Positions 32,847 through 41,428 of a stretch of DNA of 64,000 nucleotides are shown piece after piece (position 1 is the first letter of the stretch; each line of letters starts with the position of its first letter). The notes beneath the pieces are model-generated. The model made no database searches. It saw only the letters and a list, made by a program, of their open reading frames with translations, and was not told the origin of the DNA. The translations under genes were made by a program, and so were the position numbers. Source of the DNA: Microbacterium foliorum (lineage in GTDB: Bacteria > Actinomycetota > Actinomycetes > Actinomycetales > Microbacteriaceae); NCBI RefSeq assembly GCF_006385575.1, contig NZ_CP041040.1, forward strand, positions 434,001-498,000, read 5' to 3'.

Positions 32847-35395
32847 GCGCCGCGGGCCCCCGGCGCGGTGTCGCGAGGTCGCGACGCTCGTTCCCGCTCT
32901 CAGCCGTGACGCTCTGGGCGCTCGGATATGTGCTCGTCGGTGTCGGCCTCGCGACGGCGGCTGCGTGGCCGGTCTACGAGTCCCCCCGAGCACTGGCGGT
33001 CGGCCTGATCGGCGGACTTCTCGGCATGGCCGTCGCCGTGCTGACGCGGGTGCTCCGGTGGGGCATGCTGATCGGATCTCTCGCGGCGGCCGGCACCTAC
33101 CTGGTCGTCTCGGTTCCGCTCGCGATCCCTTCGGCGCTCTCGTCGATCCCTGCGTTCCTCGGCGGCCTCCGCGACGCGGTGCTGGGGGTCGTGCTCGGGT
33201 GGAAGCAGATGCTGACGCTGAACCCGCCGCTCGGCGAGTACCAGGCGGTGCTGATCCCGTTCCTCGTCGTGATGCTGTTCGGCACGTTCATCGCGACTCT
33301 CCTCGTGCTCGAGGGCGGCCGTCGGGCCACGATCGCGGTTCCCGTCGTGACGGCGATGAGCGTCTTCGGCATAGCCTTCGGGGTGAGCGGCACGACGGCT
33401 CCCGTCTCGGTGCTGGGCGTGGCGCTTCCGGCTCCGCGGGAATGGCTGATCGGCGTCGCGCTCTTCGTGACCGCTCTCGTCTGGCTGGTCGGCCGCTCGC
33501 GACTGCAGCGTGCGCAGGCGCTGCGCACCGTCGCCGCGGCGAACATCTCGCGTCGGGCGACCCCGGTGTGGCTGACCATCCGTCGTCATCTGCTGTCGGC
33601 AGGGCTCGCCGTGATCGCCCTGGTCGCCGGATTCGCCGTCGCACCCGCGGCGGCCGGGTGGAGCGACCGCTCGGTGCTGCGCGACGAGGTCGAGCCCATG
33701 ATCGTCGTGCAGCAGCAGGCGAGCCCGCTCAGCGCCTACCGCTCGTGGTTCGCCGGCGGCAGTCTCGATGACACGGTCGTGCAGATGGAGGGCGACCCGG
33801 GCGCACTCGAGCGCCTCCGACTCGTCACCCTCGACTCGTATGACGGCGAGGACTTCCACATCGCACCCGACGACCGGTTCAGCAGGTTGCCCCGCACAGC
33901 GATGCCGGGTGCCGGTCGTGTCTCGCTCGGGATCACGATCGGAGACGCGTACCGCGGCATCTGGGTGCCGTCGCCGGCGGGTCTCGCCGAGGCGCCCGAC
34001 TTCTCCGGCTCGCGCGCCGAAGCGCTCGCCGACGGCTTCCATGTGAACTCCGGCGGCGATACCGCGATCACCGTGGCGGAGGCGCCCGGCGGCGGAGAGG
34101 GACTCGTCCCGGGCGACCGCTACACCGTGCTCGTCGACGCGCCAGGTGCCCCCGGCGAGGTCTCCGCGCTGCAGGGCGGCACCTCGAACCTCGACACCGA
34201 CCTGTATCCGGCGCTCACCGAGTGGGCCGAGATGCAGGAGCAGCCCCGCACGGGAGCCGGATACCTCGAGATCATCGATCGCCTGCGTTCGCGCGGCTAC
34301 CTCAGCCACGCGCTGATCGACGACGACGCGGCAGCGGGGTGGATCGCGTCTCTGAAGGAGTCGGAGGGCTACGCGTTCGCGCCGAGCTATGCGGGGCACT
34401 CCGCCGCCCGTATCGAGGAGCTGTTCACCGACATGGTCGAGCAGGAGCGAAGGGCCGGGTCTGATGCCGCACCCGAACTGCTGGTGTCCGCCGTCGGCGA
34501 CGACGAGCAGTTCTCCGTGGCGGCTGCGCTGCTCGCCGAGCACTGGGGACTCGAGTCCCGAGTCGTGATCGGCGCACGGCTCGCGGCGGCAGAAGAGGTT
34601 CCGGGCATTCCGGCCTGCACCGAGACCTGCACGGGCGCGAACATGAGCGCCTGGGTCGAGGTCAGGGGCTCCGGCGGCGAGTGGATGCCGGTCGACACCA
34701 CGCCGCAGTATGCGATGCTGCCGAGCTCCATCACCGAGGGCGAGCAGCTGCCGGAGCATCCGACGGTGCCGGAGCAGCCGCGCTCCGAGGCGCTCGACCC
34801 GCCTCAGGCGCAGAGCGACTCGAACAACGACGCGCCCCCGCTCGAGGCGCCGCAGTCCGAGGTCCTCGCCTTCCTTCTGCCGATCCTCCGAGCGGTGGGG
34901 CTCGGCCTGCTCGCTCTCGCGCTGCTCGCTCTGCCGTTCCTGGTGCTGCTCTTCGCCAAGAGGCAGCGCGCCAGAACTCGCCGCACGGCCGAAGACCCCG
35001 AGGTGCGTCTGGCCGGGGCCTGGGAGGAGCTGGTCGACGTGTACGCCGATCACGACGTGTCGATGGATGCCGAGGGCACACGATCGCAGCGGGCTCTGTC
35101 GACCGACCGCGAGGCTGCTGACCGCCTGGCGGTGCTCGTCGATCGCGCGGTCTTCGCCGAGCATCCTCCGACGAACGACGATGCGAGCGCCGCCTGGGCG
35201 ATCGTGGATGCCGAGCGAGCCGAACTGGCAGCATCCGGCAAGTGGTGGCACCGCATCGCCAGGCGCGTGCGGCCGGCGTCGTTCATCGCCCGGATGCGGG
35301 CTGCGGGCGGTCGGGGCTACACAGGAGCCAGGCCTGCTCTCGCTACGCTCGGTGTGACAGGGTCGTTCGGCGACCGGAAGAAGGGGAACCCATGA
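32843..35395 (+). CDS. Transglutaminase-fold membrane protein, probably catalytically inactive
   Basis: The protein has 850 residues, with an ATGA overlap with DUF58. Six or more membrane helices (about 20-270) lead to an outside domain. The transglutaminase-like core is recognisable at 552-620: GDDEQFSVAAALLAEHWG matches the usual GYCEHFA...LARALG, SRVVIG matches ARVVTG, and SAWVEV...MPVDTTP matches HAWVEV...VPFDPTP. At the catalytic Cys there is Asp554 and at the catalytic His there is Ser602, while Asp618 stays. So the fold is kept but thiol chemistry is lost. A late membrane helix (about 675-705) and a cytoplasmic DUF4129-like tail follow. A binding or scaffold role is inferred. Confidence 0.88.
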   Translation: MSAAGPRRGVARSRRSFPLSAVTLWALGYVLVGVGLATAAAWPVYESPRALAVGLIGGLLGMAVAVLTRVLRWGMLIGSLAAAGTYLVVSVPLAIPSALSSIPAFLGGLRDAVLGVVLGWKQMLTLNPPLGEYQAVLIPFLVVMLFGTFIATLLVLEGGRRATIAVPVVTAMSVFGIAFGVSGTTAPVSVLGVALPAPREWLIGVALFVTALVWLVGRSRLQRAQALRTVAAANISRRATPVWLTIRRHLLSAGLAVIALVAGFAVAPAAAGWSDRSVLRDEVEPMIVVQQQASPLSAYRSWFAGGSLDDTVVQMEGDPGALERLRLVTLDSYDGEDFHIAPDDRFSRLPRTAMPGAGRVSLGITIGDAYRGIWVPSPAGLAEAPDFSGSRAEALADGFHVNSGGDTAITVAEAPGGGEGLVPGDRYTVLVDAPGAPGEVSALQGGTSNLDTDLYPALTEWAEMQEQPRTGAGYLEIIDRLRSRGYLSHALIDDDAAAGWIASLKESEGYAFAPSYAGHSAARIEELFTDMVEQERRAGSDAAPELLVSAVGDDEQFSVAAALLAEHWGLESRVVIGARLAAAEEVPGIPACTETCTGANMSAWVEVRGSGGEWMPVDTTPQYAMLPSSITEGEQLPEHPTVPEQPRSEALDPPQAQSDSNNDAPPLEAPQSEVLAFLLPILRAVGLGLLALALLALPFLVLLFAKRQRARTRRTAEDPEVRLAGAWEELVDVYADHDVSMDAEGTRSQRALSTDREAADRLAVLVDRAVFAEHPPTNDDASAAWAIVDAERAELAASGKWWHRIARRVRPASFIARMRAAGGRGYTGARPALATLGVTGSFGDRKKGNP

Positions 35396-37164
35396 TCGCG
35401 CCCGTGGATAGCGGCTTTGCCATGATGCTCGCCATCGTCGGCGGCGTCGGCCTGCTCGTCGGCCTCGCCGTCTATCTCTGGTACGCCTTGGCGCTGTCGC
35501 GTCTGTTCCCGCGCCTCGACGGAGAAGGCTGGAAGGGCTGGGTGCCCGTCCTCAACGAAGCCGAGATCCTGGCGCGAGGAGGAGTGCCCGCGTGGTCGGT
35601 GGTGTTCTACTTCATCCCGATCGTGCAGCTGTACGGCATCTACCTCAAGGTCGTCGCGACCCACCGCATCAATCGCAGGTTCGGTCGCGGCGCCGGCATG
35701 ACGGTCCTCGCCATCCTGCTGCCCCCGGTCTGGGCGACCGTCCTCGCTTGGGGCGCCCCGCCGTACCCCGAGGGCGAACGACTGGCCGCGCTGCAGCCGG
35801 GTTCTCGCCGCAACGCGCAGCCCGCCGCCGCACCGGCCAGGGATGCGTCGGGCTACACGATCCCGTCGCTCGCTCCGCACGCCCCGAATCAGCCGGATGC
35901 CCCCGCGTTCGTGTTCCCCGACTACGCCGCGCCGACCCGTGCGAACGCGCAGTCCCCGGCGGATCCGGGGGGTGCGACCGGCGCTCCCTCGGGTTCCGAC
36001 GGCGGTGCCCCGTCCGCATGGGGAGCGCCGCCGCAGAAGCCGCAGTCCCCGGTCGGGCCCCCGCCTGTTCCCGGGGCGACGCCCGCCGCGGGAGCCCCGC
36101 CCGTTCCCGGAGCCCCGCCCGTTCCTGTCGCCGGGCAGCCTCCGGCTCCCGGTGCCCCCGCTGCATCGTTCGCTCCGCCACAGCCTCCTGCTCCTGCTCC
36201 TGGCTTCGCGCCGCAGCCGCCTGCCCCGCAGCCGCCTGCCCCGCAGCCGCCCGCCCAGGTAGCTGCCCCCGCTCCCGCGTCTGCGCCTCCGGTCGATGCG
36301 CACCCGACGACCGGAATCATGGCAGCGATGGGCGGCGACCCCGTGGCCCCTGTCACGCCGCAGGATCCTGCGCGTCAAGAACCCACCGCTGACGACATCG
36401 CGGTGCAGCCGCCTGCGCCTCCCGCGCCCGTATCCACGCCTGCCTCTCCGTTCGAGACGCCGGCAGAGCATGCGTCGTCCGCGCCGCCCGCCGGAGAACC
36501 GCAGCGCGCGGTGCGGCCCGCGCCGCCGTCGTTCCGCGACGGCGGGCTCTCGTCCGAGCACCCGCAGATGCCGACGATCCGTCCGGTCCCGTCGGCGGCC
36601 GGTGATGTTCCGGTGGCTCCAGAGGTCCCGTCTGCCGCAGACCTGAGGGTGGCCGAGACGCCACCCGCACCTGCCGCAGATGCGCCCGCGGTGCCGCGGG
36701 CGCCTGCCGCAGAGCCCCTTGCGACGCCCCTGGGCGGCCTCGCGGCGGATGTCGACAAGACGGTCGTCACCCCGCGTCCGACAGACGATGTCGACGACGA
36801 CCTCGACGCCACGGTCGTCGTCGCCCGCAGGCGCGGCGTGCGTCGCTCGCTGGTGCTCGATGACGGGCGCACGTTCTCGCTGTCGGGCGCGAGTGTCGTG
36901 ATCGGGCGCAACCCGATCGGCGAGCCGGGCGAGCAGCGGCTCGCGATCTCCGACACCACCCGCACGCTGTCGAAGACCCACGCCCGACTCGTCGTGCATG
37001 ACGACGAGTGGCGCCTCACCGACCTGCACGCCACGAACGGCGTCGTCGTGGTCGAGGAGAACGGCACCGAGACGCTGCTCGATCCGGGCGAGAGCGTCAC
37101 CGGCAACGGCCGCTTCATCCTCGGTGAAGTGGGGATGCACGTGATCGCGGAGCGCGATTCGTGA
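35392..37164 (+). CDS. Membrane protein with DUF5684-like N-terminus and C-terminal FHA domain
   Basis: The protein has 590 residues. The ATG at 35392 overlaps the preceding stop (ATGA). The first 130 residues have about three membrane helices with GWKGWVPVLNEAEIL, resembling DUF5684 proteins. A 330-residue Pro/Ala-rich linker follows. The C-terminal FHA domain (about 485-585) shows GASVVIGRNP, SKTHARL and HATNGVVV, the loops that bind phosphothreonine. Just before it stand two acidic-Thr-Val sites, DKTVVT (Thr457) and LDATVVVARR (Thr474). These resemble kinase target sites in GarA-type proteins and could bind the protein's own FHA domain when phosphorylated. The PP2C gene follows with a GTGA overlap. 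Confidence 0.88.
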   Translation: MIAPVDSGFAMMLAIVGGVGLLVGLAVYLWYALALSRLFPRLDGEGWKGWVPVLNEAEILARGGVPAWSVVFYFIPIVQLYGIYLKVVATHRINRRFGRGAGMTVLAILLPPVWATVLAWGAPPYPEGERLAALQPGSRRNAQPAAAPARDASGYTIPSLAPHAPNQPDAPAFVFPDYAAPTRANAQSPADPGGATGAPSGSDGGAPSAWGAPPQKPQSPVGPPPVPGATPAAGAPPVPGAPPVPVAGQPPAPGAPAASFAPPQPPAPAPGFAPQPPAPQPPAPQPPAQVAAPAPASAPPVDAHPTTGIMAAMGGDPVAPVTPQDPARQEPTADDIAVQPPAPPAPVSTPASPFETPAEHASSAPPAGEPQRAVRPAPPSFRDGGLSSEHPQMPTIRPVPSAAGDVPVAPEVPSAADLRVAETPPAPAADAPAVPRAPAAEPLATPLGGLAADVDKTVVTPRPTDDVDDDLDATVVVARRRGVRRSLVLDDGRTFSLSGASVVIGRNPIGEPGEQRLAISDTTRTLSKTHARLVVHDDEWRLTDLHATNGVVVVEENGTETLLDPGESVTGNGRFILGEVGMHVIAERDS

Positions 37165-37991
37165 CCGTCTCGTCGGTTGTCCTGAACGTCGCGTCCCTGA
37201 CCGACACCGGGCTCAAGCGCACCGCGAACGAGGACTCCGTGCTCGTGGCGTCCCCCGTCTTCCTCGTCGCAGACGGCATGGGCGGACATGAGGCCGGCGA
37301 CCGCGCGAGCGCTGCGGTGGTCGACGCGTTCGAGCCGCTTCGCGGGCTGACGGTCGAGGTCGCCGACATCGGCGACGCCCTGAGCCGAGCCTCGGCCGTC
37401 GTCGACGACATCTCCGCCGACCACAAGCGCGGGGCGGGCAGCACGGTGACCGGTGTCGCACTCGTCGATCACGAAGGCGCTCCGCACTGGCTCGTCTTCA
37501 ACGTCGGCGACTCCCGCGTCTATCGGCACCACGGCAACGAACTGACTCAGCTGACGATCGATCATTCGCTGGGGCAGGAGCTGGTGGATGCCGGTGAGCT
37601 CCGCGCAGAGGATCTCTCGACGTTCTCGCAGCGCAACGTCATCACCAGGGCGATCGGCGCGCCCGACAGCACTGCCGACAGCTGGCTGCTGCCGGTGGTC
37701 GACGGCGAGCGACTGCTGCTCTGCTCCGACGGACTCAGCGGTGAGGTGAGCGACGAAGCGATCCGGGCCACGCTGACCATGAACGGCCGACCTGAGTCGG
37801 CCGCTGCGGCTCTCGTCAGCCGTGCGCTCAAGGCGGGTGGTCGCGACAACGTGTCGGTCGTCGTGATCGATGTGATCTCGGGAGGCGCGCGCACGCGTCC
37901 GGACGACAGCGAGGCCGGCCGCGAGGCCGCATCCACCTCTCTCACCGACTCGAGCCTCGAGGGCACCACGATCCCGGTTCGCGTCAGATGA
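37161..37991 (+). CDS. PP2C family protein Ser/Thr phosphatase
   Basis: The protein has 276 residues, GTG start overlapping the FHA gene by four bases. All metal-site motifs are visible: NEDS near residue 25, VADGMGGHEAGD, the GSTVTGVAL strand, VGDSRVYR, LLLCSDGLSGEV and the late GGRDNVSVVV. There is no membrane helix, so it acts in the cytoplasm. It is the natural antagonist of the kinase at the head of the cluster, dephosphorylating Thr/Ser on partner proteins. The stop overlaps the start of the next gene. Confidence 0.95.
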   Translation: MTVSSVVLNVASLTDTGLKRTANEDSVLVASPVFLVADGMGGHEAGDRASAAVVDAFEPLRGLTVEVADIGDALSRASAVVDDISADHKRGAGSTVTGVALVDHEGAPHWLVFNVGDSRVYRHHGNELTQLTIDHSLGQELVDAGELRAEDLSTFSQRNVITRAIGAPDSTADSWLLPVVDGERLLLCSDGLSGEVSDEAIRATLTMNGRPESAAAALVSRALKAGGRDNVSVVVIDVISGGARTRPDDSEAGREAASTSLTDSSLEGTTIPVRVR

Positions 37992-38665
37992 CCGACGACG
38001 AACCCGAGGTCGAAGAGACCGTCATGCTGACCCGTCGCGATCGGCGCCGGGGTGGGGCGGTCGCGGCTCCGTCGACAGCGCCGACCGAGTCGGAGACGGC
38101 GAAGGCCGTCGCGGACGGCGCGGTGGGTGCCGATGATTCCGCGGACGCCAGGGACGCCGACTCAGCTGACGATAGTGCGGGGCCCGGGGACCTCGATGAG
38201 GCGACCGTCGTCGTCGACCGGAAGACGTCGAGATCCGATGCACCGGCCGATGCTCTCGAAGGAGAGCAGGAGCAGGAGCAGGAGCTTCTCGATGAGGCGA
38301 CCGTGCTCGTCTCCCGCACGCCGCGGCGTGTGCGACGGAAACGATCGGAACGCCCCGACGAACAGGGCGATGCCTCCGGCGATCCTGCCCCTGCCAACGA
38401 ACCCGGTGCGGCACCCCTCTCGTTCGAGGCGCCGATCGACGCTCCGGCACCGGAGATCTACCGACCGCGTCCAGCGCCCCTCGGCCCTTCCGCGCCTCCC
38501 GTGGTGATCGGCGCCGCCGCGCCCACGCGCGCGGTGGATCCGGAGCTCCCGTCCGTCGCGAAGCAGGGCCTGCGATGGAGCACGGCCACCCTCCTCGGGT
38601 TCGCAGCCGCCTGTGTCGTCTCCGTCGCCGGACTGGTGGCGCTGGGCTTCGTCGTCTTCGCCTGA
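37988..38665 (+). CDS. C-terminal-anchored membrane protein with three acidic-Thr-Val motifs
   Basis: The protein has 225 residues. Its start overlaps the PP2C stop (ATGA). It is mostly disordered, acidic and Ala/Pro-rich, ending in one membrane helix (about 203-223). Three similar short motifs stand out: EETVMLTRR (Thr11), DEATVVVDRK (Thr73) and DEATVLVSR (Thr105). Each has acidic residues before the Thr, Val and hydrophobics after it, then Arg. This matches phosphoacceptor and FHA-docking sites of PknB-type systems. I infer that it is a multi-site substrate or docking platform for the kinase, PP2C and FHA proteins of the locus. I recognise no family. Confidence 0.78.
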   Translation: MTDDEPEVEETVMLTRRDRRRGGAVAAPSTAPTESETAKAVADGAVGADDSADARDADSADDSAGPGDLDEATVVVDRKTSRSDAPADALEGEQEQEQELLDEATVLVSRTPRRVRRKRSERPDEQGDASGDPAPANEPGAAPLSFEAPIDAPAPEIYRPRPAPLGPSAPPVVIGAAAPTRAVDPELPSVAKQGLRWSTATLLGFAAACVVSVAGLVALGFVVFA

Positions 38666-38690
38666 CACTCGCACCCGGGCCTCGAGCGCC

Positions 38691-40073
38691 TCAGCCGAAC
38701 CGCTCATCGCCGGCGCCGGGCCCCGGGCTGTTGAGCAGCCCGCCCTCGCGTTCGGCCTCGGCCGGGTCCACGGCCGGCTGCTCTCTGCGGCGACGCAGCA
38801 CGATGAGGATGCCGAGCACGCCGAGCAGGGTCGCCCCGCCGATGGTCGTGAACAGCGCGGCCTCCCGTGTGAGCAGGAACGGCGAGGCCCCGTGGTCGGG
38901 GTCTACGGCCGCGGCGGGAGGGCGGGCCGCGCTCTCGGTGGTGTCGAAGTAGGGGCTCACCGGCCCTCGGGTCGTCTCGTCCGGGAGCAGCTCGATGGCG
39001 GCGAACGGCTGGATGAACCCCCAGCCGTTGACGTCGTCGCGCTTGTCGGCATCGTCGCGCAGGGCCGTGGCGGTGAGTCGGTACGCCCATCCGGCCGGCG
39101 GGTCCTCGGGGTGCGCCTCGGCCACCAGCGCCGCGGCGGCGCTCGCGTATCCGGTCGCGAAACTCGAAGCGGGAGCGTCGGCGGCGAAGATGCAGTCTCC
39201 GCCGCCGAGCGCCGCACTCAGCACGTTCATGCCGGGTGCCGTCACGCCGACCTGGGGGCCGTGGATCGATGCATCGTTCGCGCGGCCGCTGGGGTCGGCG
39301 GCACTGACGCCGAGCACCTGCTCGTACGCCGCCGGGTAGCGAGGGCCGTCCTCCGCATCCGGGTCCGACGCCCTGTTGCCGCCGCTCGCAACGACCAGGG
39401 CGCCGACGGCCGAGGCGTGCTCCACTGCCGCGCGGAGATCGGGGGAGTCGGTCGTCTGCGACATCGAGACGTTGATGATGTCAGCGCCGTTGTCGGCAGC
39501 CCAGTGGATGCCGTCCGCGATGCGCTGCGACGTCGGTCCGAAGCCCTTGTCCTTGTCCTGCTGCTGGTCACTGCGGAAAACTCGCACGGAGAGCAGCTGC
39601 GCGTCGGGTGCGAGCCCGACGACCCCGGAACCGTCGACCGGCTGTGCCGCGATCTGGCCGGCGATCGCGGTGCCGTGGCCGGTGGTGTCGGTCAGACCAT
39701 CGGCGCGCTCGCCGTCGCCCACGAGGTCGACACCGCCGATCACGACTCCGGCGAGATGCGGGTTTCCCGCATCGATGCCCGAGTCGACGATGGCGACGAC
39801 GACCCCTCTGCCCGTGGCGACGCGGTTGGCCTCCTCCGCGCCGAGCAGAGCGAGGGCCTGCGGTGCCTCCGGACTGTAAACCACAGTGCCCGGAGTGCAG
39901 GCATCGCCGGCGGTGGCGGCCGGCACGGCCGAGCCGTGCGCCGCGAGCGATCGCGCAGTGGAAGCGGTCGGTGCGCTGGGTGCCGCTGCCGATGCCGGTG
40001 CACTCGACAGGATGGCGCCGAGCGCGATCGCGCCCACCAGGAGGGTCGGAAGGGCGGCTCTGCGTCGCCGCAT
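38691..40073 (-). CDS. mycP: Type VII secretion mycosin (S8 protease), copy 1
   Basis: The protein has 460 residues. The ATG at 40073 overlaps the eccB stop by one base (TGATG). It has a signal peptide (about 1-30), catalytic Asp97 (IVDSGI), His133 (TGHGTAIAG), oxyanion Asn233 (SGGN) and Ser304 in PASSFATGYAS, where the usual GTS is changed to ASS. A C-terminal membrane helix (about 410-435) is followed by a basic and acidic cytoplasmic end. Mycosins stabilise the ESX membrane complex and process some substrates. It is the last gene of the reverse operon eccD-eccB-mycP and convergent with the Thr-Val membrane protein. Confidence 0.92.
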   Translation of the reverse strand: MRRRRAALPTLLVGAIALGAILSSAPASAAAPSAPTASTARSLAAHGSAVPAATAGDACTPGTVVYSPEAPQALALLGAEEANRVATGRGVVVAIVDSGIDAGNPHLAGVVIGGVDLVGDGERADGLTDTTGHGTAIAGQIAAQPVDGSGVVGLAPDAQLLSVRVFRSDQQQDKDKGFGPTSQRIADGIHWAADNGADIINVSMSQTTDSPDLRAAVEHASAVGALVVASGGNRASDPDAEDGPRYPAAYEQVLGVSAADPSGRANDASIHGPQVGVTAPGMNVLSAALGGGDCIFAADAPASSFATGYASAAAALVAEAHPEDPPAGWAYRLTATALRDDADKRDDVNGWGFIQPFAAIELLPDETTRGPVSPYFDTTESAARPPAAAVDPDHGASPFLLTREAALFTTIGGATLLGVLGILIVLRRRREQPAVDPAEAEREGGLLNSPGPGAGDERFG

Positions 40074-41425
40074 CACTTCGTCCCTGAGCCGGGCGACTCT
40101 CTGGCCGCGTCGGAGGTCAGCGCAGGGCCGGCCGCGAAGAACTCGATCCACGCGTCGGACACGCGCCCGACGTCATCGGGGGAGTAGCCGAGCTGAGCGA
40201 TGGGGCCGGTGGCCGCATCCTCTGCGCTCTGCTCCGCGGCGGCGCCGGGGATCGCGAACGCGGTGCCCGATTCGTCGATGAGCACGGCCAGGCCGACCGA
40301 GTCGTCGGATGCTCCGCTCACTTCGACGAGGGCGCCGCCGCCGACCGAGACGTCGACGCCGGAGCGCTTTTCCGGCAACTCGGTCGTGGTCGCTCCGAGC
40401 ACGGTGCGTGCATCGTCGGTGACCATCGCGCACGGCGTCTCACCTGCCGCGAGCGTCGTCAGCGGCAGGGTCGGCCAGTCCTCACCGCCGACATACGGAA
40501 GCGTCTCCACGTCAGCGATCTCCGCGGGGGACACCTCCTGTTCGGCGCCGGCGTCCTGCCCGCTGCCGAGCAGGTAGAGCTGGTAGGCGAGTGGACTGAG
40601 GCGAGCGATCTCGCCGGTCGCGAGCGCCACATAGCGCTCCTCCGCCGGGCTGCCCTGCGTGTGGATGATCGTCCCCGCCGTCAGATCGGTGCCGGGAACC
40701 GAGGCTCCCATCGCGTTGAGGCTGATCGGCTCGAGATCGTCGCCCGACTCGAAGAGATTGAGCCAGCGTCCGTCGACCTCGAGGATGTCGCTGGTGCCGA
40801 GTCCGACGGCGCGGAGCACGGCGTTGGCATCGTCCGCCGGAACGGCGTAACGGAGACCGTCGGCGATCACGAACAGCTCGTCGCCGCGCTGGACGACGGC
40901 GCCGGTCCCGGTCGAGATCTGGGCGATCGGCTTGCTCGACAGCGATACCGACGCGCCGGCGGTGTCGTCGATGCAGGCCGTCCACGAGGAGTTGATCAGG
41001 GCGCTCGGTGCCGGCAGGTCGTCCGGTGCGCCGAGGATGCCGATCGAGGGGCCGACCGGGATGCCGTCGAGTGCGGCCTGATCCGTGCGTACGACCTTGA
41101 ACTCACCGGCGGGGATCAGCAGCCGCGCACTGGCCGTGTTGATGACCGGATACAGGGTTCCTTCCACCGAGACGTAGCGAGCCCCGGTGTCGGTGGCGAC
41201 GATGAGGCGGTTGTTCTGCCAGTCGCCGGGGAGTCCCGGCTGCATGATTCCCCAGAACACCCCGACGAGGATGACGCCGATCGTGAGCGCGACTCCTGCG
41301 ACGACCGCGCGCAGCGGCTTCGCAGGGTCGAGCTCCTTGCCCCCGGGGGCTCCACCGGTGAACGCCGAGAGCAGTCGTCGCCTGCTGAAGCCCTGGGCTT
41401 CGATCAGATCCTTCTTGGTCGCCAT
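40073..41425 (-). CDS. eccB: Type VII secretion protein EccB
   Basis: The protein has 450 residues. The start MATKKDLIEAQGFSRRRL, with a cytoplasmic basic segment, and one membrane helix (about 38-62) are typical of EccB. The large outside domain shows repeated R1-R4-like units (YVSVEGTLYPVINTASARLL, LFVIADGLRYAVP) that bind the wall-facing side of the ESX complex, and Cys residues near 154 and 338 that may pair. EccB belongs to the membrane core with EccC and EccD. It lies three bases after eccD and overlaps mycP. Confidence 0.94.
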   Translation of the reverse strand: MATKKDLIEAQGFSRRRLLSAFTGGAPGGKELDPAKPLRAVVAGVALTIGVILVGVFWGIMQPGLPGDWQNNRLIVATDTGARYVSVEGTLYPVINTASARLLIPAGEFKVVRTDQAALDGIPVGPSIGILGAPDDLPAPSALINSSWTACIDDTAGASVSLSSKPIAQISTGTGAVVQRGDELFVIADGLRYAVPADDANAVLRAVGLGTSDILEVDGRWLNLFESGDDLEPISLNAMGASVPGTDLTAGTIIHTQGSPAEERYVALATGEIARLSPLAYQLYLLGSGQDAGAEQEVSPAEIADVETLPYVGGEDWPTLPLTTLAAGETPCAMVTDDARTVLGATTTELPEKRSGVDVSVGGGALVEVSGASDDSVGLAVLIDESGTAFAIPGAAAEQSAEDAATGPIAQLGYSPDDVGRVSDAWIEFFAAGPALTSDAARESPGSGTK

Positions 41426-41428
41426 GGG

